Assembly (NCBI GenBank): GCA_019410665.1
Contig: DXSD01000053.1
Coordinates: 1 to 13,601 of the forward strand
Source of the DNA: Fusobacterium sp.
GTDB lineage: Bacteria; Fusobacteriota; Fusobacteriia; Fusobacteriales; Fusobacteriaceae
Direction of reading: 5' to 3'
DNA: 13,601 bases
The translations under genes were made by a program, and so were the position numbers. Below are positions 1 through 7,286 of the stretch, one piece after another. Position 1 is the stretch's first letter. Each line of letters opens with the position of its first letter. The notes under the pieces are model-generated. The model was not told the DNA's origin, searched no databases, and saw nothing but the letters and a program-made list of their open reading frames with translations.

Positions 1-68
1 ATGAGCTTTTAGAGAAATATGAATTAACAGCAGCTAAATTAGTAGCTATGGTTAAAGAAACAAGATAG
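1..68 (+). CDS. 3' end of a gene, possibly transketolase C-terminal subunit (partial)
   Basis: An open frame runs in from the left edge (reading from base 3) and stops at TAG 66-68. The visible tail is 21 residues, ending LTAAKLVAMVKETR. The pattern ELLEKYxLTAxxLV resembles the C-terminal end of split transketolase C-terminal subunits, which commonly finish with LLEKYGLTAENIV-like sequence. That is family memory applied to a very short stretch, so the identity is tentative. What is solid is that the frame is open to the window edge and that its stop is followed by non-coding, T-rich sequence. Confidence 0.5.
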   Translation, partial: ELLEKYELTAAKLVAMVKETR

Positions 69-105
69 AAGATTCTATTTTTCAGCTTCTTTCTTCTTTT
101 TTCAT
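67..105 (+). terminator. weak candidate terminator after the first gene
   Basis: AGAAGA at 67-72 can pair with TCTTCT at 92-97, and a run of Ts follows at 97-102. The stem is short and the loop long, so this is weak. It is listed because it lies directly after the stop codon of the partial gene. Confidence 0.25.
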
Positions 106-153
106 TGGAAAGTATTATATTGTCTTTAAATAAATTGTATATAATATAATAAA

Positions 154-181
154 AGAGAGTGTAGGAAAAATTACACTCTCT
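154..181 (-). terminator. 10-bp perfect hairpin, probable minus-strand terminator
   Basis: AGAGAGTGTA (154-163) and TACACTCTCT (172-181) form a perfect 10-bp stem with an 8-base loop. Read on the minus strand, the stem is followed by CTTTTATTAT, a moderate T tract. On the plus strand a C-rich stretch follows instead. It therefore fits best as the end of minus-strand transcripts coming from the GNAT gene and pseudogene. The rest of 182-387 holds no convincing gene. Confidence 0.5.
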
Positions 182-387
182 CCTCCCACCTATAATTTAT
201 TTCTAGCTCTTTTCTCCTGTTCTATCTATTTTCTATTTAAAATCCTGAATTTTCATTGATTAATACTACTTCCATAACTGTGCTTTCCATTTTTCTAAAA
301 TAGATTGTTAAACAATTACATATCCTCTCTTTACTATTACAATCATAACACTTCTCTCCTAAATAAGTCAATCATCTATATTTTCCC

Positions 388-678
388 TTATATTTCTAAA
401 TACATTATTCTACTAAAATTTTCAAATCCAAGGCTTTCATAAAAAGATATTGCACTTTCATTAAATTCATAAACATTAACTTCAATTCTGTTTATTTTTT
501 TTCTCCCTAGTCCAATCTAAAATAGTACCAAAAAGCATATTTTTCCTATTCCCTTACTTCTATAGTTCTCCTTCACCATTATAGTATCTAAAACAACCCA
601 TTCTCTATCTTTTTTCAATGGATAAGGAATTGTCCTTTTTTTAAGTACCTCTGCCATTCCTATTAATTTTCCATTACA
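388..678 (-). pseudogene. GNAT acetyltransferase remnant, 5'-truncated and interrupted
   Basis: Reading the minus strand from 678 to the stop at 388-390 gives a recognisable C-terminal two thirds of a GNAT domain. A strand segment GKLIGMAEV is followed by WVVLDTIMVKENYRSKGIGK, the acetyl-CoA loop of the RxxGxG/A type, then RIEVNVYEFNESAISFYESLGF, the classic terminal GNAT segment. The N-terminal part of the domain (about 50 residues) is absent, because the stop codon of the neighbouring intact GNAT gene lies only a few bases away. The frame has an in-frame amber stop at 517-519. Around it the shifted frame reads ILDWTREKK, which fits the family better. This suggests a one-base loss upstream of the stop and a one-base gain in the 8-base homopolymer at 495-502. 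No ribosome binding site is seen. A sequencing error could explain the internal lesions but not the missing 5' end. Confidence 0.75.
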
Positions 679-681
679 TTA

Positions 682-1209
682 CTACACACTTCTTCCCATA
701 ATATAGTTATCAAAATATTCTCCATCTATATATACACAATCTTTCAGCCTTCCCTCTATTTCAAATCCCATCTTTTTATAAAGACTAATAGCTCTCTCAT
801 TATCTACTCTTGTTTCCAATTCCAATCTCCTTATACCATTCTCTTTAGCTTCATCTATTAGAAATTCAAAGAGATTTTTTCCTATTCCTTTTCCCCAATG
901 TTCCTGTAAAATCGTAATTCCTATTACCCCTCTATGTTTGAATCTAATTCTAGCTTCATTTGTCCTCAAACTACAACTTCCAACTATTTTATTATCTACA
1001 AGAGCTACTAACATGAAGTTTTTCCCTGTAAAACTTCTAAAGTATTTTCTCTCCTCTTCTATGGATATGCCTATTCCCTCTGCTCCAAATCCTAAAAAAT
1101 CTGTCTCTTTTCCACATTGATTTACATAATCTAAAAACTCCTCAGTATCCTCTGGAAGAGCTTTTCTTATAATTAACTCTTCTCCAGAATTTAAAACATA
1201 TCTTTTCAT
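682..1209 (-). CDS. GNAT family N-acetyltransferase
   Basis: A 175-residue single-domain GNAT acetyltransferase, expected to be cytosolic and to move an acetyl group from acetyl-CoA to an amine. Visible features: a strand near residues 66-82 (FMLVALVDNKIVGSCSL), the pyrophosphate-binding loop HWGKGIGKNL (104-113), and the late GNAT signature RVDNERAISLYKKMGFEIEGRLKD (134-157). The C-terminal YIDGEYFDNYIMGR resembles RimJ/RimL and spermidine-acetyltransferase-like members, but the substrate cannot be read from sequence. The start is supported by GGGAGGG upstream and by an extended -10 promoter at 1242-1250. It is separated from pdxT by a terminator, so it is probably its own unit. A broken second GNAT abuts its 3' end. 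Confidence 0.9.
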   Translation of the reverse strand: MKRYVLNSGEELIIRKALPEDTEEFLDYVNQCGKETDFLGFGAEGIGISIEEERKYFRSFTGKNFMLVALVDNKIVGSCSLRTNEARIRFKHRGVIGITILQEHWGKGIGKNLFEFLIDEAKENGIRRLELETRVDNERAISLYKKMGFEIEGRLKDCVYIDGEYFDNYIMGRSV

Positions 1210-1241
1210 ACCACTTTCCCTCCCTAAAATTTATTGAAAAA

Positions 1242-1250
1242 ATTATATCA
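1242..1250 (-). promoter_or_regulatory. extended -10 promoter for the GNAT gene
   Basis: On the minus strand TGATATAAT is an exact -10 hexamer with the TGN extension. It lies about 35 bases before the GNAT start. No good -35 is seen 17 bp upstream, which is tolerated by extended -10 promoters. Confidence 0.5.
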
Positions 1251-1260
1251 TAAATATAGA

Positions 1261-1292
1261 AAAAAAGGTAGCTTTTATGCTACCTTTTTTCT
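1261..1292 (-). terminator. intrinsic terminator of pdxST (bidirectional in form)
   Basis: AAAAAAGGTAGC (1261-1272) pairs perfectly with GCTACCTTTTTT (1279-1290) around a 6-base loop. The GC core is GGTAGC/GCTACC, and read on the minus strand it is followed by a T tract. The pdxT stop codon (1280-1282) lies inside the stem. It isolates pdxST from the downstream GNAT gene. Confidence 0.85.
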
Positions 1293-1849
1293 ATCATCTC
1301 TATAAAATATCTATGTATTGAACTATCTTCTGTTAATTCTGGATGGAAAGATATTGCCAACATATTTTTTTCCCTCACAGCAACAATTTTATTATCTATT
1401 TCTGCTAGAATCTCCACATTTTTTTCTATATTCTCAACATATGGAGCTCTTATAAAAACCATATCTACAGAATTTTCTATTCCCTTAAAACCATAGTTTC
1501 CTCTAAAGCTTCCCAATTGTCTTCCATAGGCATTTCTTTTTACCTCTATATTCATAACACCTAAGTGAACTGTTTCATCATCTACAAGCTTTTTAGCTAA
1601 AAGTATCATCCCAGCACAAGTTCCAAATACTGGCAATCCCCCTTCTATCTTCTCTTTTAAGAGATTTAAAAGATCAAACTCTCTTAGAAGTTTTCCCATA
1701 GCAGTACTCTCTCCTCCTGGTAAAATCAATCCAGAAATATCTTTTAAATCCTCTTTTTGCTTTATATATATACTTTCTACTCCCAATTTATCTAAAATTC
1801 TTTTATGTTCAATAAAAGCTCCCTGTAAAGCTAGAATTCCAATTTTCAT
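1280..1849 (-). CDS. pdxT: PdxT, glutaminase subunit of pyridoxal 5'-phosphate synthase
   Basis: A 189-residue class I glutamine amidotransferase that hydrolyses glutamine and passes ammonia to PdxS for vitamin B6 synthesis. It starts MKIGILALQGAF, the hallmark N-terminus. It carries LPGGEST (43-49), the nucleophile elbow GTCAG with Cys78, and the His169/Glu171 pair in SFHPELTED, giving a complete Cys-His-Glu triad. Length matches the family (about 190-200). A longer ORF reaches 1885, but it overlaps pdxS. The ATG at 1849 is preceded by AGAGGA and lies one base after the pdxS stop, so this start is chosen. That tight spacing implies translational coupling and a 1:1 complex. Confidence 0.97.
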   Translation of the reverse strand: MKIGILALQGAFIEHKRILDKLGVESIYIKQKEDLKDISGLILPGGESTAMGKLLREFDLLNLLKEKIEGGLPVFGTCAGMILLAKKLVDDETVHLGVMNIEVKRNAYGRQLGSFRGNYGFKGIENSVDMVFIRAPYVENIEKNVEILAEIDNKIVAVREKNMLAISFHPELTEDSSIHRYFIEMIEKR

Positions 1850-1850
1850 A

Positions 1851-2726
1851 TTAATATCCTCTATCAGCCATCTTCTCTTTTTCATTTAAAGTATATACAT
1901 TTATTCCTACCATTGCTTCTCCTAAATCTTCAGAGACTTCAGCTAAAATCTTAGGATTATTATAGTTAGTTACTGCCTTAACTATAGCAGCTGCCCTTTT
2001 AGCAGGATCTCCTGATTTAAATATCCCTGATCCTACAAAGACACCATCACATCCAAGTTGCATCATAAGAGCTGCATCTGCTGGAGTTGCTACTCCCCCT
2101 GCAGCAAAATTTACTACTGGTAACTTTTTATTTTCATGAACATATTTTAACAATTCATAAGGAACACCTAACTCTTTAGCTGTATTAAATAGCTCAGATT
2201 CATCCATAGATCCTACTCTTCTAATCTCTTCATTCATTCTTCTCATATGTTTTACAGCCTCTATTATATCTCCAGTTCCTGCTTCTCCCTTAGTTCTTAT
2301 CATACTAGCTCCCTCTTGTATTCTTCTTAGAGCCTCTCCTAAATTCTTAGCTCCACACACAAAAGGAACTTGAAATTTTGTCTTATCTATATGAAATCTA
2401 TCATCTGCTGGAGTTAAAACCTCACTCTCATCTATATAATCAATTTCTAAAGACTCTAGTATTTGAGCTTCAACAAAATGTCCAATTCTAACTTTTGCCA
2501 TAACAGGAATTGATACTGCTGCTTGAATCTCTTTTATCATCTTAGGATCAGACATTCTAGCTACTCCTCCTGCTTTTCTAATATCTGCAGGAACTCTCTC
2601 TAAAGCCATTACTGCACAAGCACCAGCCTTTTCTGCTATTATTGCCTCTTCAGGAGTTGTAACATCCATTATTACTCCACCTTTTAACATCTGTGCTAAA
2701 TTTTTATTAAGTTCATATCTTGACAT
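1851..2726 (-). CDS. pdxS: PdxS, synthase subunit of pyridoxal 5'-phosphate synthase
   Basis: A 291-residue (beta/alpha)8-barrel protein that condenses ribose 5-phosphate, glyceraldehyde 3-phosphate and PdxT-derived ammonia into pyridoxal 5'-phosphate (DXP-independent route). Visible: KGGVIMDV (15-22), the first catalytic lysine Lys78 in MAKVRIGH, the second Lys146 in RTKGEAGTGD, and the phosphate-binding region NFAAGGVATPADAA (206-219) with VGSGIFKSGDP (231-241). Both lysines sit where expected from the Bacillus enzyme (81 and 149, offset by three). The longest ORF would begin at a GTG at 2735, inside the ribosome binding region. The ATG at 2726, with AAAGGGTG six to eight bases ahead, is the better start. 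First gene of the pdxST operon. Confidence 0.97.
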   Translation of the reverse strand: MSRYELNKNLAQMLKGGVIMDVTTPEEAIIAEKAGACAVMALERVPADIRKAGGVARMSDPKMIKEIQAAVSIPVMAKVRIGHFVEAQILESLEIDYIDESEVLTPADDRFHIDKTKFQVPFVCGAKNLGEALRRIQEGASMIRTKGEAGTGDIIEAVKHMRRMNEEIRRVGSMDESELFNTAKELGVPYELLKYVHENKKLPVVNFAAGGVATPADAALMMQLGCDGVFVGSGIFKSGDPAKRAAAIVKAVTNYNNPKILAEVSEDLGEAMVGINVYTLNEKEKMADRGY

Positions 2727-2758
2727 AATTATCACCCTTTATTATTTTTCTATTTTTT

Positions 2759-2764
2759 ATTATA
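2759..2764 (-). promoter_or_regulatory. -10 element of the pdxST promoter
   Basis: Minus-strand TATAAT is a perfect -10 hexamer about 33 bases ahead of the pdxS ATG. No good -35 is seen at 16-18 bp (best TGAAAT). The PdxR-like box at 2771-2785 occupies the spacer and -35 region. This suggests a promoter controlled by the divergent regulator, though the sequence cannot tell activation from repression. Confidence 0.6.
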
Positions 2765-2770
2765 ATAAGA

Positions 2771-2785
2771 GTACCGGTACAATTT
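2771..2785. promoter_or_regulatory. candidate PdxR-type operator, box 1 (pdxST side)
   Basis: GTACCGGTACAATTT, containing the perfect palindrome GTACCGGTAC, is one of two closely matching 15-bp direct repeats in the divergent pdxR-pdxS intergenic region. It lies just upstream of the pdxST -10. MocR-type regulators commonly bind direct repeats near the promoters they control. Assignment to this regulator is inference. Confidence 0.6.
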
Positions 2786-2846
2786 CATTTTCTTAAACCT
2801 ATTATTACACATTAAAAATCAAAATTCAAACTATTTTCAAATAATT

Positions 2847-2861
2847 GTTACGGTACAATTT
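2847..2861. promoter_or_regulatory. candidate PdxR-type operator, box 2 (pdxR side)
   Basis: GTTACGGTACAATTT matches box 1 at 13 of 15 positions, in the same orientation and 76 bp away. It abuts the pdxR ribosome binding site (AGGAGG, 2862-2867), so occupancy here could autoregulate the regulator. Confidence 0.6.
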
Positions 2862-2871
2862 AGGAGGAACT

Positions 2872-4260
2872 ATGATTGATTTAAAAAAAGAAGAGGGGGA
2901 TACTCTTTATCTTAAACTGTATAATTTTTTAAAAAAAGAGATTGAGAGTGGAAGGTTAAGTTACAAATTAGCTCCTATTAGAAAAACTTCAGAAGAGTTT
3001 AAAATAAGTATATTTACAGTAACTAAAGCATATGAACTACTTGAAAAAAATGGTTATGTTTCAGGAAAAAAAGGGAGTGGTTTCTTCATAAAGCATAATA
3101 GAAATTCTCATACTTTTTATCCTGAAGATTATATGGCTAATGAAGAGTTTAAATATAGTTATTTTACTGATAATTGTGAAATAGATTTTTCCTCTGCTTC
3201 ACCTAAAAGTGATTTTTTCCCTTTAAAATTACTTAAAGAGAGTATTAACTCTATCCTTGATACTGAAGGAGAAAAAGCCTTACTCTATGAATTACCTCAA
3301 GGTAATGTTAACTTTAGAAAAAGTATTTTAAAAAATCTAAAATCATTAAATATAGAGAGTAAACTTGAAAATATACAGATAATTTCTGGAGCTCAACAAG
3401 GAATAAATTTAATAAGTCAAATTTTTATACAAAGTGGGGATATTGTTGCATTAGAAGATCCTACCTACAAAGGGGCTATCAATAGTTTTAGAGAAAAAGG
3501 AGCTATCATTGAAAAAATCTCTCTTGAAAAAGATGGAATAAACATATCAGAACTTGAAAGCTTTTTAAAGTTCAATCGTATAAAATTACTCTATCTTATT
3601 CCTATTTTTCAAAATCCAACAGGGATAACACTTTCTGATTCTAAAAAGCTAAAGCTTCTTAAACTAGCAGAAAGGTATGATTTCTATATAGTAGAGGATG
3701 ATAGTAATTCTGAACTTTATTTTAAAGAAAAGATTCTACCATTAAAAAGTTTTGATAAGAAAAATAGAGTTATATATATTAAAAGTTATTCTAAAGTATT
3801 TATGCCAGGTTTTAGACTTGGATTTATGGTTGTTCCTTCTGAAATATCTAGTGAAATAGTACATACTAAATATTCAGCAGATATTTCAACTTCTGGCCTA
3901 AATCAAAGAATTTTTCAATATTTTCTAGAAAAAGATATTTGGCAAAAATATACCGAAAGCTTGAGAAAGGATTTTAAAGAAAAACAGGAAATCCTTCATT
4001 TAAAACTTTTAGAAATTCCCAGTATCTCTTTTATAAAACCTGGTGGAGGACTATCTTTTTGGATAGAACTTCCTTCCCATATTACTGGAGAAGCTCTTTA
4101 CTATAAGCTTCAAAAGTTTGGAGTTCGAATAATTCCTGGTAGTGTTTTTTCTCCCAATTTCTCTAACTATATAAGGCTTAGTTTTGCTCAATGCTCCTTT
4201 AAAGAGATTGAAAAAGGAGTATCTCTATTAAAAAAGACACTCCTAGAATTTGAGTTTTAA
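2872..4260 (+). CDS. pdxR: MocR/PdxR-type regulator (GntR wHTH fused to aminotransferase fold)
   Basis: A 462-residue transcription factor with two parts. The N-terminal winged helix of the GntR family (about 8-75) ends SIFTVTKAYELLEKNGYVSGKKGSGFFI. A fold-type I aminotransferase-like domain (about 105-460) follows. The second part keeps NPTG (248-251), EDD (275-277), the PLP-binding lysine Lys308 in SYSKVF, and Arg435, the expected carboxylate-binding arginine. Such proteins sense PLP and control pdxST, and divergent placement next to pdxS with shared boxes supports that role here. A longer frame begins at TTG 2845, but that codon lies against the operator repeat. The ATG at 2872 follows AGGAGG by four bases and is chosen. 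The symbol is by context; direction of regulation is not shown. Confidence 0.88.
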   Translation: MIDLKKEEGDTLYLKLYNFLKKEIESGRLSYKLAPIRKTSEEFKISIFTVTKAYELLEKNGYVSGKKGSGFFIKHNRNSHTFYPEDYMANEEFKYSYFTDNCEIDFSSASPKSDFFPLKLLKESINSILDTEGEKALLYELPQGNVNFRKSILKNLKSLNIESKLENIQIISGAQQGINLISQIFIQSGDIVALEDPTYKGAINSFREKGAIIEKISLEKDGINISELESFLKFNRIKLLYLIPIFQNPTGITLSDSKKLKLLKLAERYDFYIVEDDSNSELYFKEKILPLKSFDKKNRVIYIKSYSKVFMPGFRLGFMVVPSEISSEIVHTKYSADISTSGLNQRIFQYFLEKDIWQKYTESLRKDFKEKQEILHLKLLEIPSISFIKPGGGLSFWIELPSHITGEALYYKLQKFGVRIIPGSVFSPNFSNYIRLSFAQCSFKEIEKGVSLLKKTLLEFEF

Positions 4261-4263
4261 GTT

Positions 4264-4303
4264 ACAATGGTAGCTAATCTGCCATTGTAGCTACCATTAC
4301 AGC
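4264..4303. terminator. hairpin between convergent pdxR and argF
   Basis: AATGGTAGCT (4266-4275) and AGCTACCATT (4289-4298) are perfect inverted repeats. An alternative hairpin, ACAATGGTAG with CTGCCATTGT, overlaps it and excludes it. The two genes converge with only 13 bp between stops. No real T tract follows on either strand, so termination here is uncertain. Confidence 0.35.
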
Positions 4304-5260
4304 TTTTATTGTATGTAATCTATTTTCAGCCTCATCAAATACTACAGAGTTTTCTCCTTCAAAAACTTCATTTGTAACCTCCATCTCTTCTAAACCAAAT
4401 TTTACAAACATCTTTTCTCCCATTTTAGTTTTTAAGTCATGAAAAGCTGGTAAACAGTGCATAAATATAAAATCTTTAGCTGCACCTTTTGTCAATTCCT
4501 TGTTTACTTGATAAGGTTTTAATTTTTTTATTCTCTCTTCCCAAATATTTTCAGCTTCTCCCATAGAAACCCATACATCTGTATAGATAACATCACAATC
4601 TTTCACTCCTTCAAGAGGATCATCAGTTATTGTGATCTTCCCTCCTGATTGGCTAGCTAACTCTTCAGCTAACTTGATTAAATCAGTATCTGGAAAAAGT
4701 TCTTTAGGAGTAGCTATTCTAAAATCCATTCCAAATTTTGCTGCTCCTATCATTAAAGAGTTAGAAACATTATTTCTTCCATCTCCTACATATGCTAATT
4801 TTATCCCTTTTAATCTTCCTTTATGCTCCTTTATTGTAAGAAGATCTGCCAAGATCTGTGTTGGATGATATTCATCAGTTAAACCATTCCATACTGGAAC
4901 CCCAGAGTATTTTGAAAGTGTTTCTACTATCTCCTGTCCATAACCTCTATATTGAATAGCATCATAAAAACTTCCTAAAACTCTTGCTGTATCCTCTATT
5001 GACTCCTTATCCCCTATATGTGATACTGATGGCCCAATATATGATACATTAGCCCCTTGATCAAAGGCAGCTACCTCATAAGCACATCTTGTTCTTGTAG
5101 AGTTTTTCTCAAAAATTAAAGCTATATTTTTCCCCACTAATTTTTTCTCTTCATTCTTATTTTTTTTAGCTTCTTTTAAATTTTTAGAAAGTTCTAAAAG
5201 ATATTCAAGCTCCTCTGTACTAAAGTCCATTATTTTTAAAAAAGATTTATTTTTTAGCAT
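4274..5260 (-). CDS. argF: Ornithine carbamoyltransferase
   Basis: A 328-residue cytosolic enzyme that joins carbamoyl phosphate and ornithine to give citrulline. Visible: the carbamoyl-phosphate motif STRTR (54-58), HPTQ (132-135), the ornithine loop DVWVSMG (228-234) and the active-site segment HCLPAFHD (268-275). HCLPAFHD and SMG mark true ornithine transferases rather than the N-acetylornithine or aspartate versions. Family length is normal (about 310-335). It resembles both E. coli ArgF/ArgI and catabolic ArcB, which cannot be separated by eye; its place as last gene of an arg biosynthetic cluster favours the anabolic role. The start has a GGGGAG site and lies 26 bp after argD. Confidence 0.94.
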   Translation of the reverse strand: MLKNKSFLKIMDFSTEELEYLLELSKNLKEAKKNKNEEKKLVGKNIALIFEKNSTRTRCAYEVAAFDQGANVSYIGPSVSHIGDKESIEDTARVLGSFYDAIQYRGYGQEIVETLSKYSGVPVWNGLTDEYHPTQILADLLTIKEHKGRLKGIKLAYVGDGRNNVSNSLMIGAAKFGMDFRIATPKELFPDTDLIKLAEELASQSGGKITITDDPLEGVKDCDVIYTDVWVSMGEAENIWEERIKKLKPYQVNKELTKGAAKDFIFMHCLPAFHDLKTKMGEKMFVKFGLEEMEVTNEVFEGENSVVFDEAENRLHTIKAVMVATMAD

Positions 5261-5286
5261 ATTTATCTCCCCTTCTGTTTTATCTC

Positions 5287-6450
5287 CTATTTACATAGGC
5301 ATTCCAATACCGTTTCTAATTTTTCTATAGATTTATCAATCTCTTCTTCTGTTACATTTAATGGTGGAAAATATCTTACCACATTATCCCCTGCTGATAC
5401 TAAAAGAAATTTATTTTCAAAAGCTTTATTCACAACATCTTTATTTGATAAATTTTCTTTAAATTTTATTCCAATTAATAACCCTTTTCCCCTTATCTCC
5501 TCTATAACAGGATAGTTTTCTTTTAATTTTAACAATTTTTCTTGGGCATACTTACCTAACTTTTCTACGCCTTCTACCACTTTATTATCAATTAGTTCAG
5601 TTAATACTGCATATGCTACCCCACAAACTAAAGGATTTCCTCCATAAGTTGATCCATGATCTCCAGGAACCATCACTGTACTTGCCTTCCCTTTAGTTAA
5701 ACAAGCTCCTATAGGTACTCCTCCCCCTAAAGCCTTAGCTATTGTTACTACATCTGGAACTACTCCTAACTGTTCATAAGCAAATAGTGTTCCCATTCTT
5801 CCCATTCCACACTGTATCTCATCAAATATTAAAAGAGCATTATACTTTTCAGAAAGCTCCTTTGCAAGTTCTAAAAACTCCTTAGTAGCTTGTGTTAATC
5901 CCCCTTCCCCTTGAACAGGTTCTAAGATTATAGCACAAGTTTTTTCATTTACCTTTTCTTTCAAATCATTTAAATCATTGAAAATAACCTCTACTGTATC
6001 TTCCATTAAAGGTCTAAAAGGATCTTGATATTTCTTTTGTCCTGTTATTGCAAGAGCTCCTGTACTTCTTCCATGGAATGAATTTTTCATATACACTATC
6101 TCAGTTTTTTCTTTAGATATTAGATTTCCATGTTTTCTTCCAATTTTTATAGCTAACTCATTAGCCTCTGTTCCACTGTTACAGAAAAAAACTGCATCAT
6201 GTTTACTTGCCCCTAAAAGTTTTTCCATAAGTTTATTTTGAGCCTCACTATAGTATAGATTTGATATGTGTATTAACTTTTCTCCTTGTTCTTTTAAAGC
6301 TTTAGCTATAGTTGGATGAGCATGTCCTAAACAATTAACTGCTATTCCAGAAACAAAATCTAAATACTCTTCCCCCTTATCATCATAGAGATATACTCCA
6401 TTTCCCTTCACAAAATTTACATTTAATCTACTATATACATTTAATAACAT
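5287..6450 (-). CDS. argD: Acetylornithine aminotransferase
   Basis: A 387-residue PLP-dependent class III aminotransferase that converts N-acetylglutamate semialdehyde to N-acetylornithine with glutamate as donor. Visible: NSGTEANE (91-98), FHGRS (125-129), the cofactor aspartate Asp210 in FDEIQCGMGR, the Schiff-base lysine Lys239 in TIAKALGGGVPIGA, and HGSTYGGNPL (265-274), which binds the phosphate from the partner subunit. Length is typical for ArgD. The start follows GGGAGG, with a 13-bp gap from argB. Related ornithine or GABA aminotransferases look alike, but the arg cluster settles the assignment. ArgD homologues can also serve in lysine synthesis; that is not testable here. Confidence 0.95.
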   Translation of the reverse strand: MLLNVYSRLNVNFVKGNGVYLYDDKGEEYLDFVSGIAVNCLGHAHPTIAKALKEQGEKLIHISNLYYSEAQNKLMEKLLGASKHDAVFFCNSGTEANELAIKIGRKHGNLISKEKTEIVYMKNSFHGRSTGALAITGQKKYQDPFRPLMEDTVEVIFNDLNDLKEKVNEKTCAIILEPVQGEGGLTQATKEFLELAKELSEKYNALLIFDEIQCGMGRMGTLFAYEQLGVVPDVVTIAKALGGGVPIGACLTKGKASTVMVPGDHGSTYGGNPLVCGVAYAVLTELIDNKVVEGVEKLGKYAQEKLLKLKENYPVIEEIRGKGLLIGIKFKENLSNKDVVNKAFENKFLLVSAGDNVVRYFPPLNVTEEEIDKSIEKLETVLECLCK

Positions 6451-6463
6451 CTTTGCCTCCCAA

Positions 6464-7273
6464 TTATCCTTTTATTGTTGTTCCTACTTTTTTATTAGAA
6501 AAATATCTATCTATTATTCCCTCTATCTTTCCATTTAAAATAACCACTTCAGATACTCCCTTATCTAAACTATTTAAACAGGTAGTTACCTTTGGCAGCA
6601 TTCCTCCTTGAATACTCCCATCTTCAATTAAATTGATAACTTCCTCTTTCGTTATCTCTGATATAAGAGAACTTTTATCTTGAAAATCTTTATATATTCC
6701 ATCTACATCTGTAAAAAATAGAAGTTTTTCAGATTTTAAAGCTTCTGCTATCTCTCCAGCTACATAATCAGCATTGATATTGTAGGTATCTCCAAAACTA
6801 TCCATTCCTATAGTTGAAATAATAGGAAGATAGTTATTTTCTAATAATACCTCTACTAACTTTGTATCAACTTTGATTATCTCCCCAACAAAGCCTATAT
6901 CTATACTCTTTCCCTCAATTTGTAAATATTTTTTTCTAACCTCTAATAAACTGCCATCTTTCCCACTTAATCCTACAGCTTTTACCCCTAATTTATTTAA
7001 CTCTCCCACTAATCCTTTATTTACCTTTCCAGATAAAACCATCTCAGCTATTTCAACTGTTTCATTATCGCTTACTCTATTTCCTTGAATAAATTCACTC
7101 TCTTTTCCCACTTTTTTTAACATCTCGTTTATCTCTGGTCCTCCTCCATGGATAATCACCAGATTTTTCTTTTTTTTACTTAAATTAGCTATATCTTGAA
7201 GAAACATTCTCTTTTTTTCTACCTCAGTCATAGCATTTCCCCCATATTTTATAACGATTATCTCCTCTTTCAT
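6464..7273 (-). CDS. argB: N-acetylglutamate kinase
   Basis: A 269-residue amino acid kinase that phosphorylates N-acetylglutamate, the second step of arginine synthesis. Visible: KYGGNAM with Lys9, the glycine-rich HGGG (42-45), GNRVSD (64-69) that contacts the substrate, NINAD (165-169), and Lys228 in GGMLPKV. It begins almost directly at the first strand and lacks the N-terminal helix found in arginine-inhibited kinases (which run near 290-300 residues). This suggests, by family knowledge, an arginine-insensitive E. coli-like form. If so, feedback would act elsewhere, for example at the acetyltransferase step or on transcription. It lies 13 bp from both neighbours. Confidence 0.96.
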   Translation of the reverse strand: MKEEIIVIKYGGNAMTEVEKKRMFLQDIANLSKKKKNLVIIHGGGPEINEMLKKVGKESEFIQGNRVSDNETVEIAEMVLSGKVNKGLVGELNKLGVKAVGLSGKDGSLLEVRKKYLQIEGKSIDIGFVGEIIKVDTKLVEVLLENNYLPIISTIGMDSFGDTYNINADYVAGEIAEALKSEKLLFFTDVDGIYKDFQDKSSLISEITKEEVINLIEDGSIQGGMLPKVTTCLNSLDKGVSEVVILNGKIEGIIDRYFSNKKVGTTIKG

Positions 7274-7286
7274 CTTTCCCCCTAAT

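Noticed and set aside
308..346. Minus-strand 12-codon ORF (starting MIVIVKRGY) with an AGGAGAG site ahead of it
   Set aside because: Very short, no conserved context. Its first residues vaguely recall DAHP synthase N-termini, but nothing downstream continues the match.
938..1120. Plus-strand ORF of 60 codons
   Set aside because: Lies fully antisense inside the GNAT gene, has no ribosome binding site and a composition typical of a shadow frame. The ORFs at 4632-4868, 6873-7088 and 11077-11328 are rejected for the same reason.
2845..2871. Upstream TTG start for pdxR
   Set aside because: The extra nine codons read through the operator-like repeat and the AGGAGG site; the ATG at 2872 is properly spaced.
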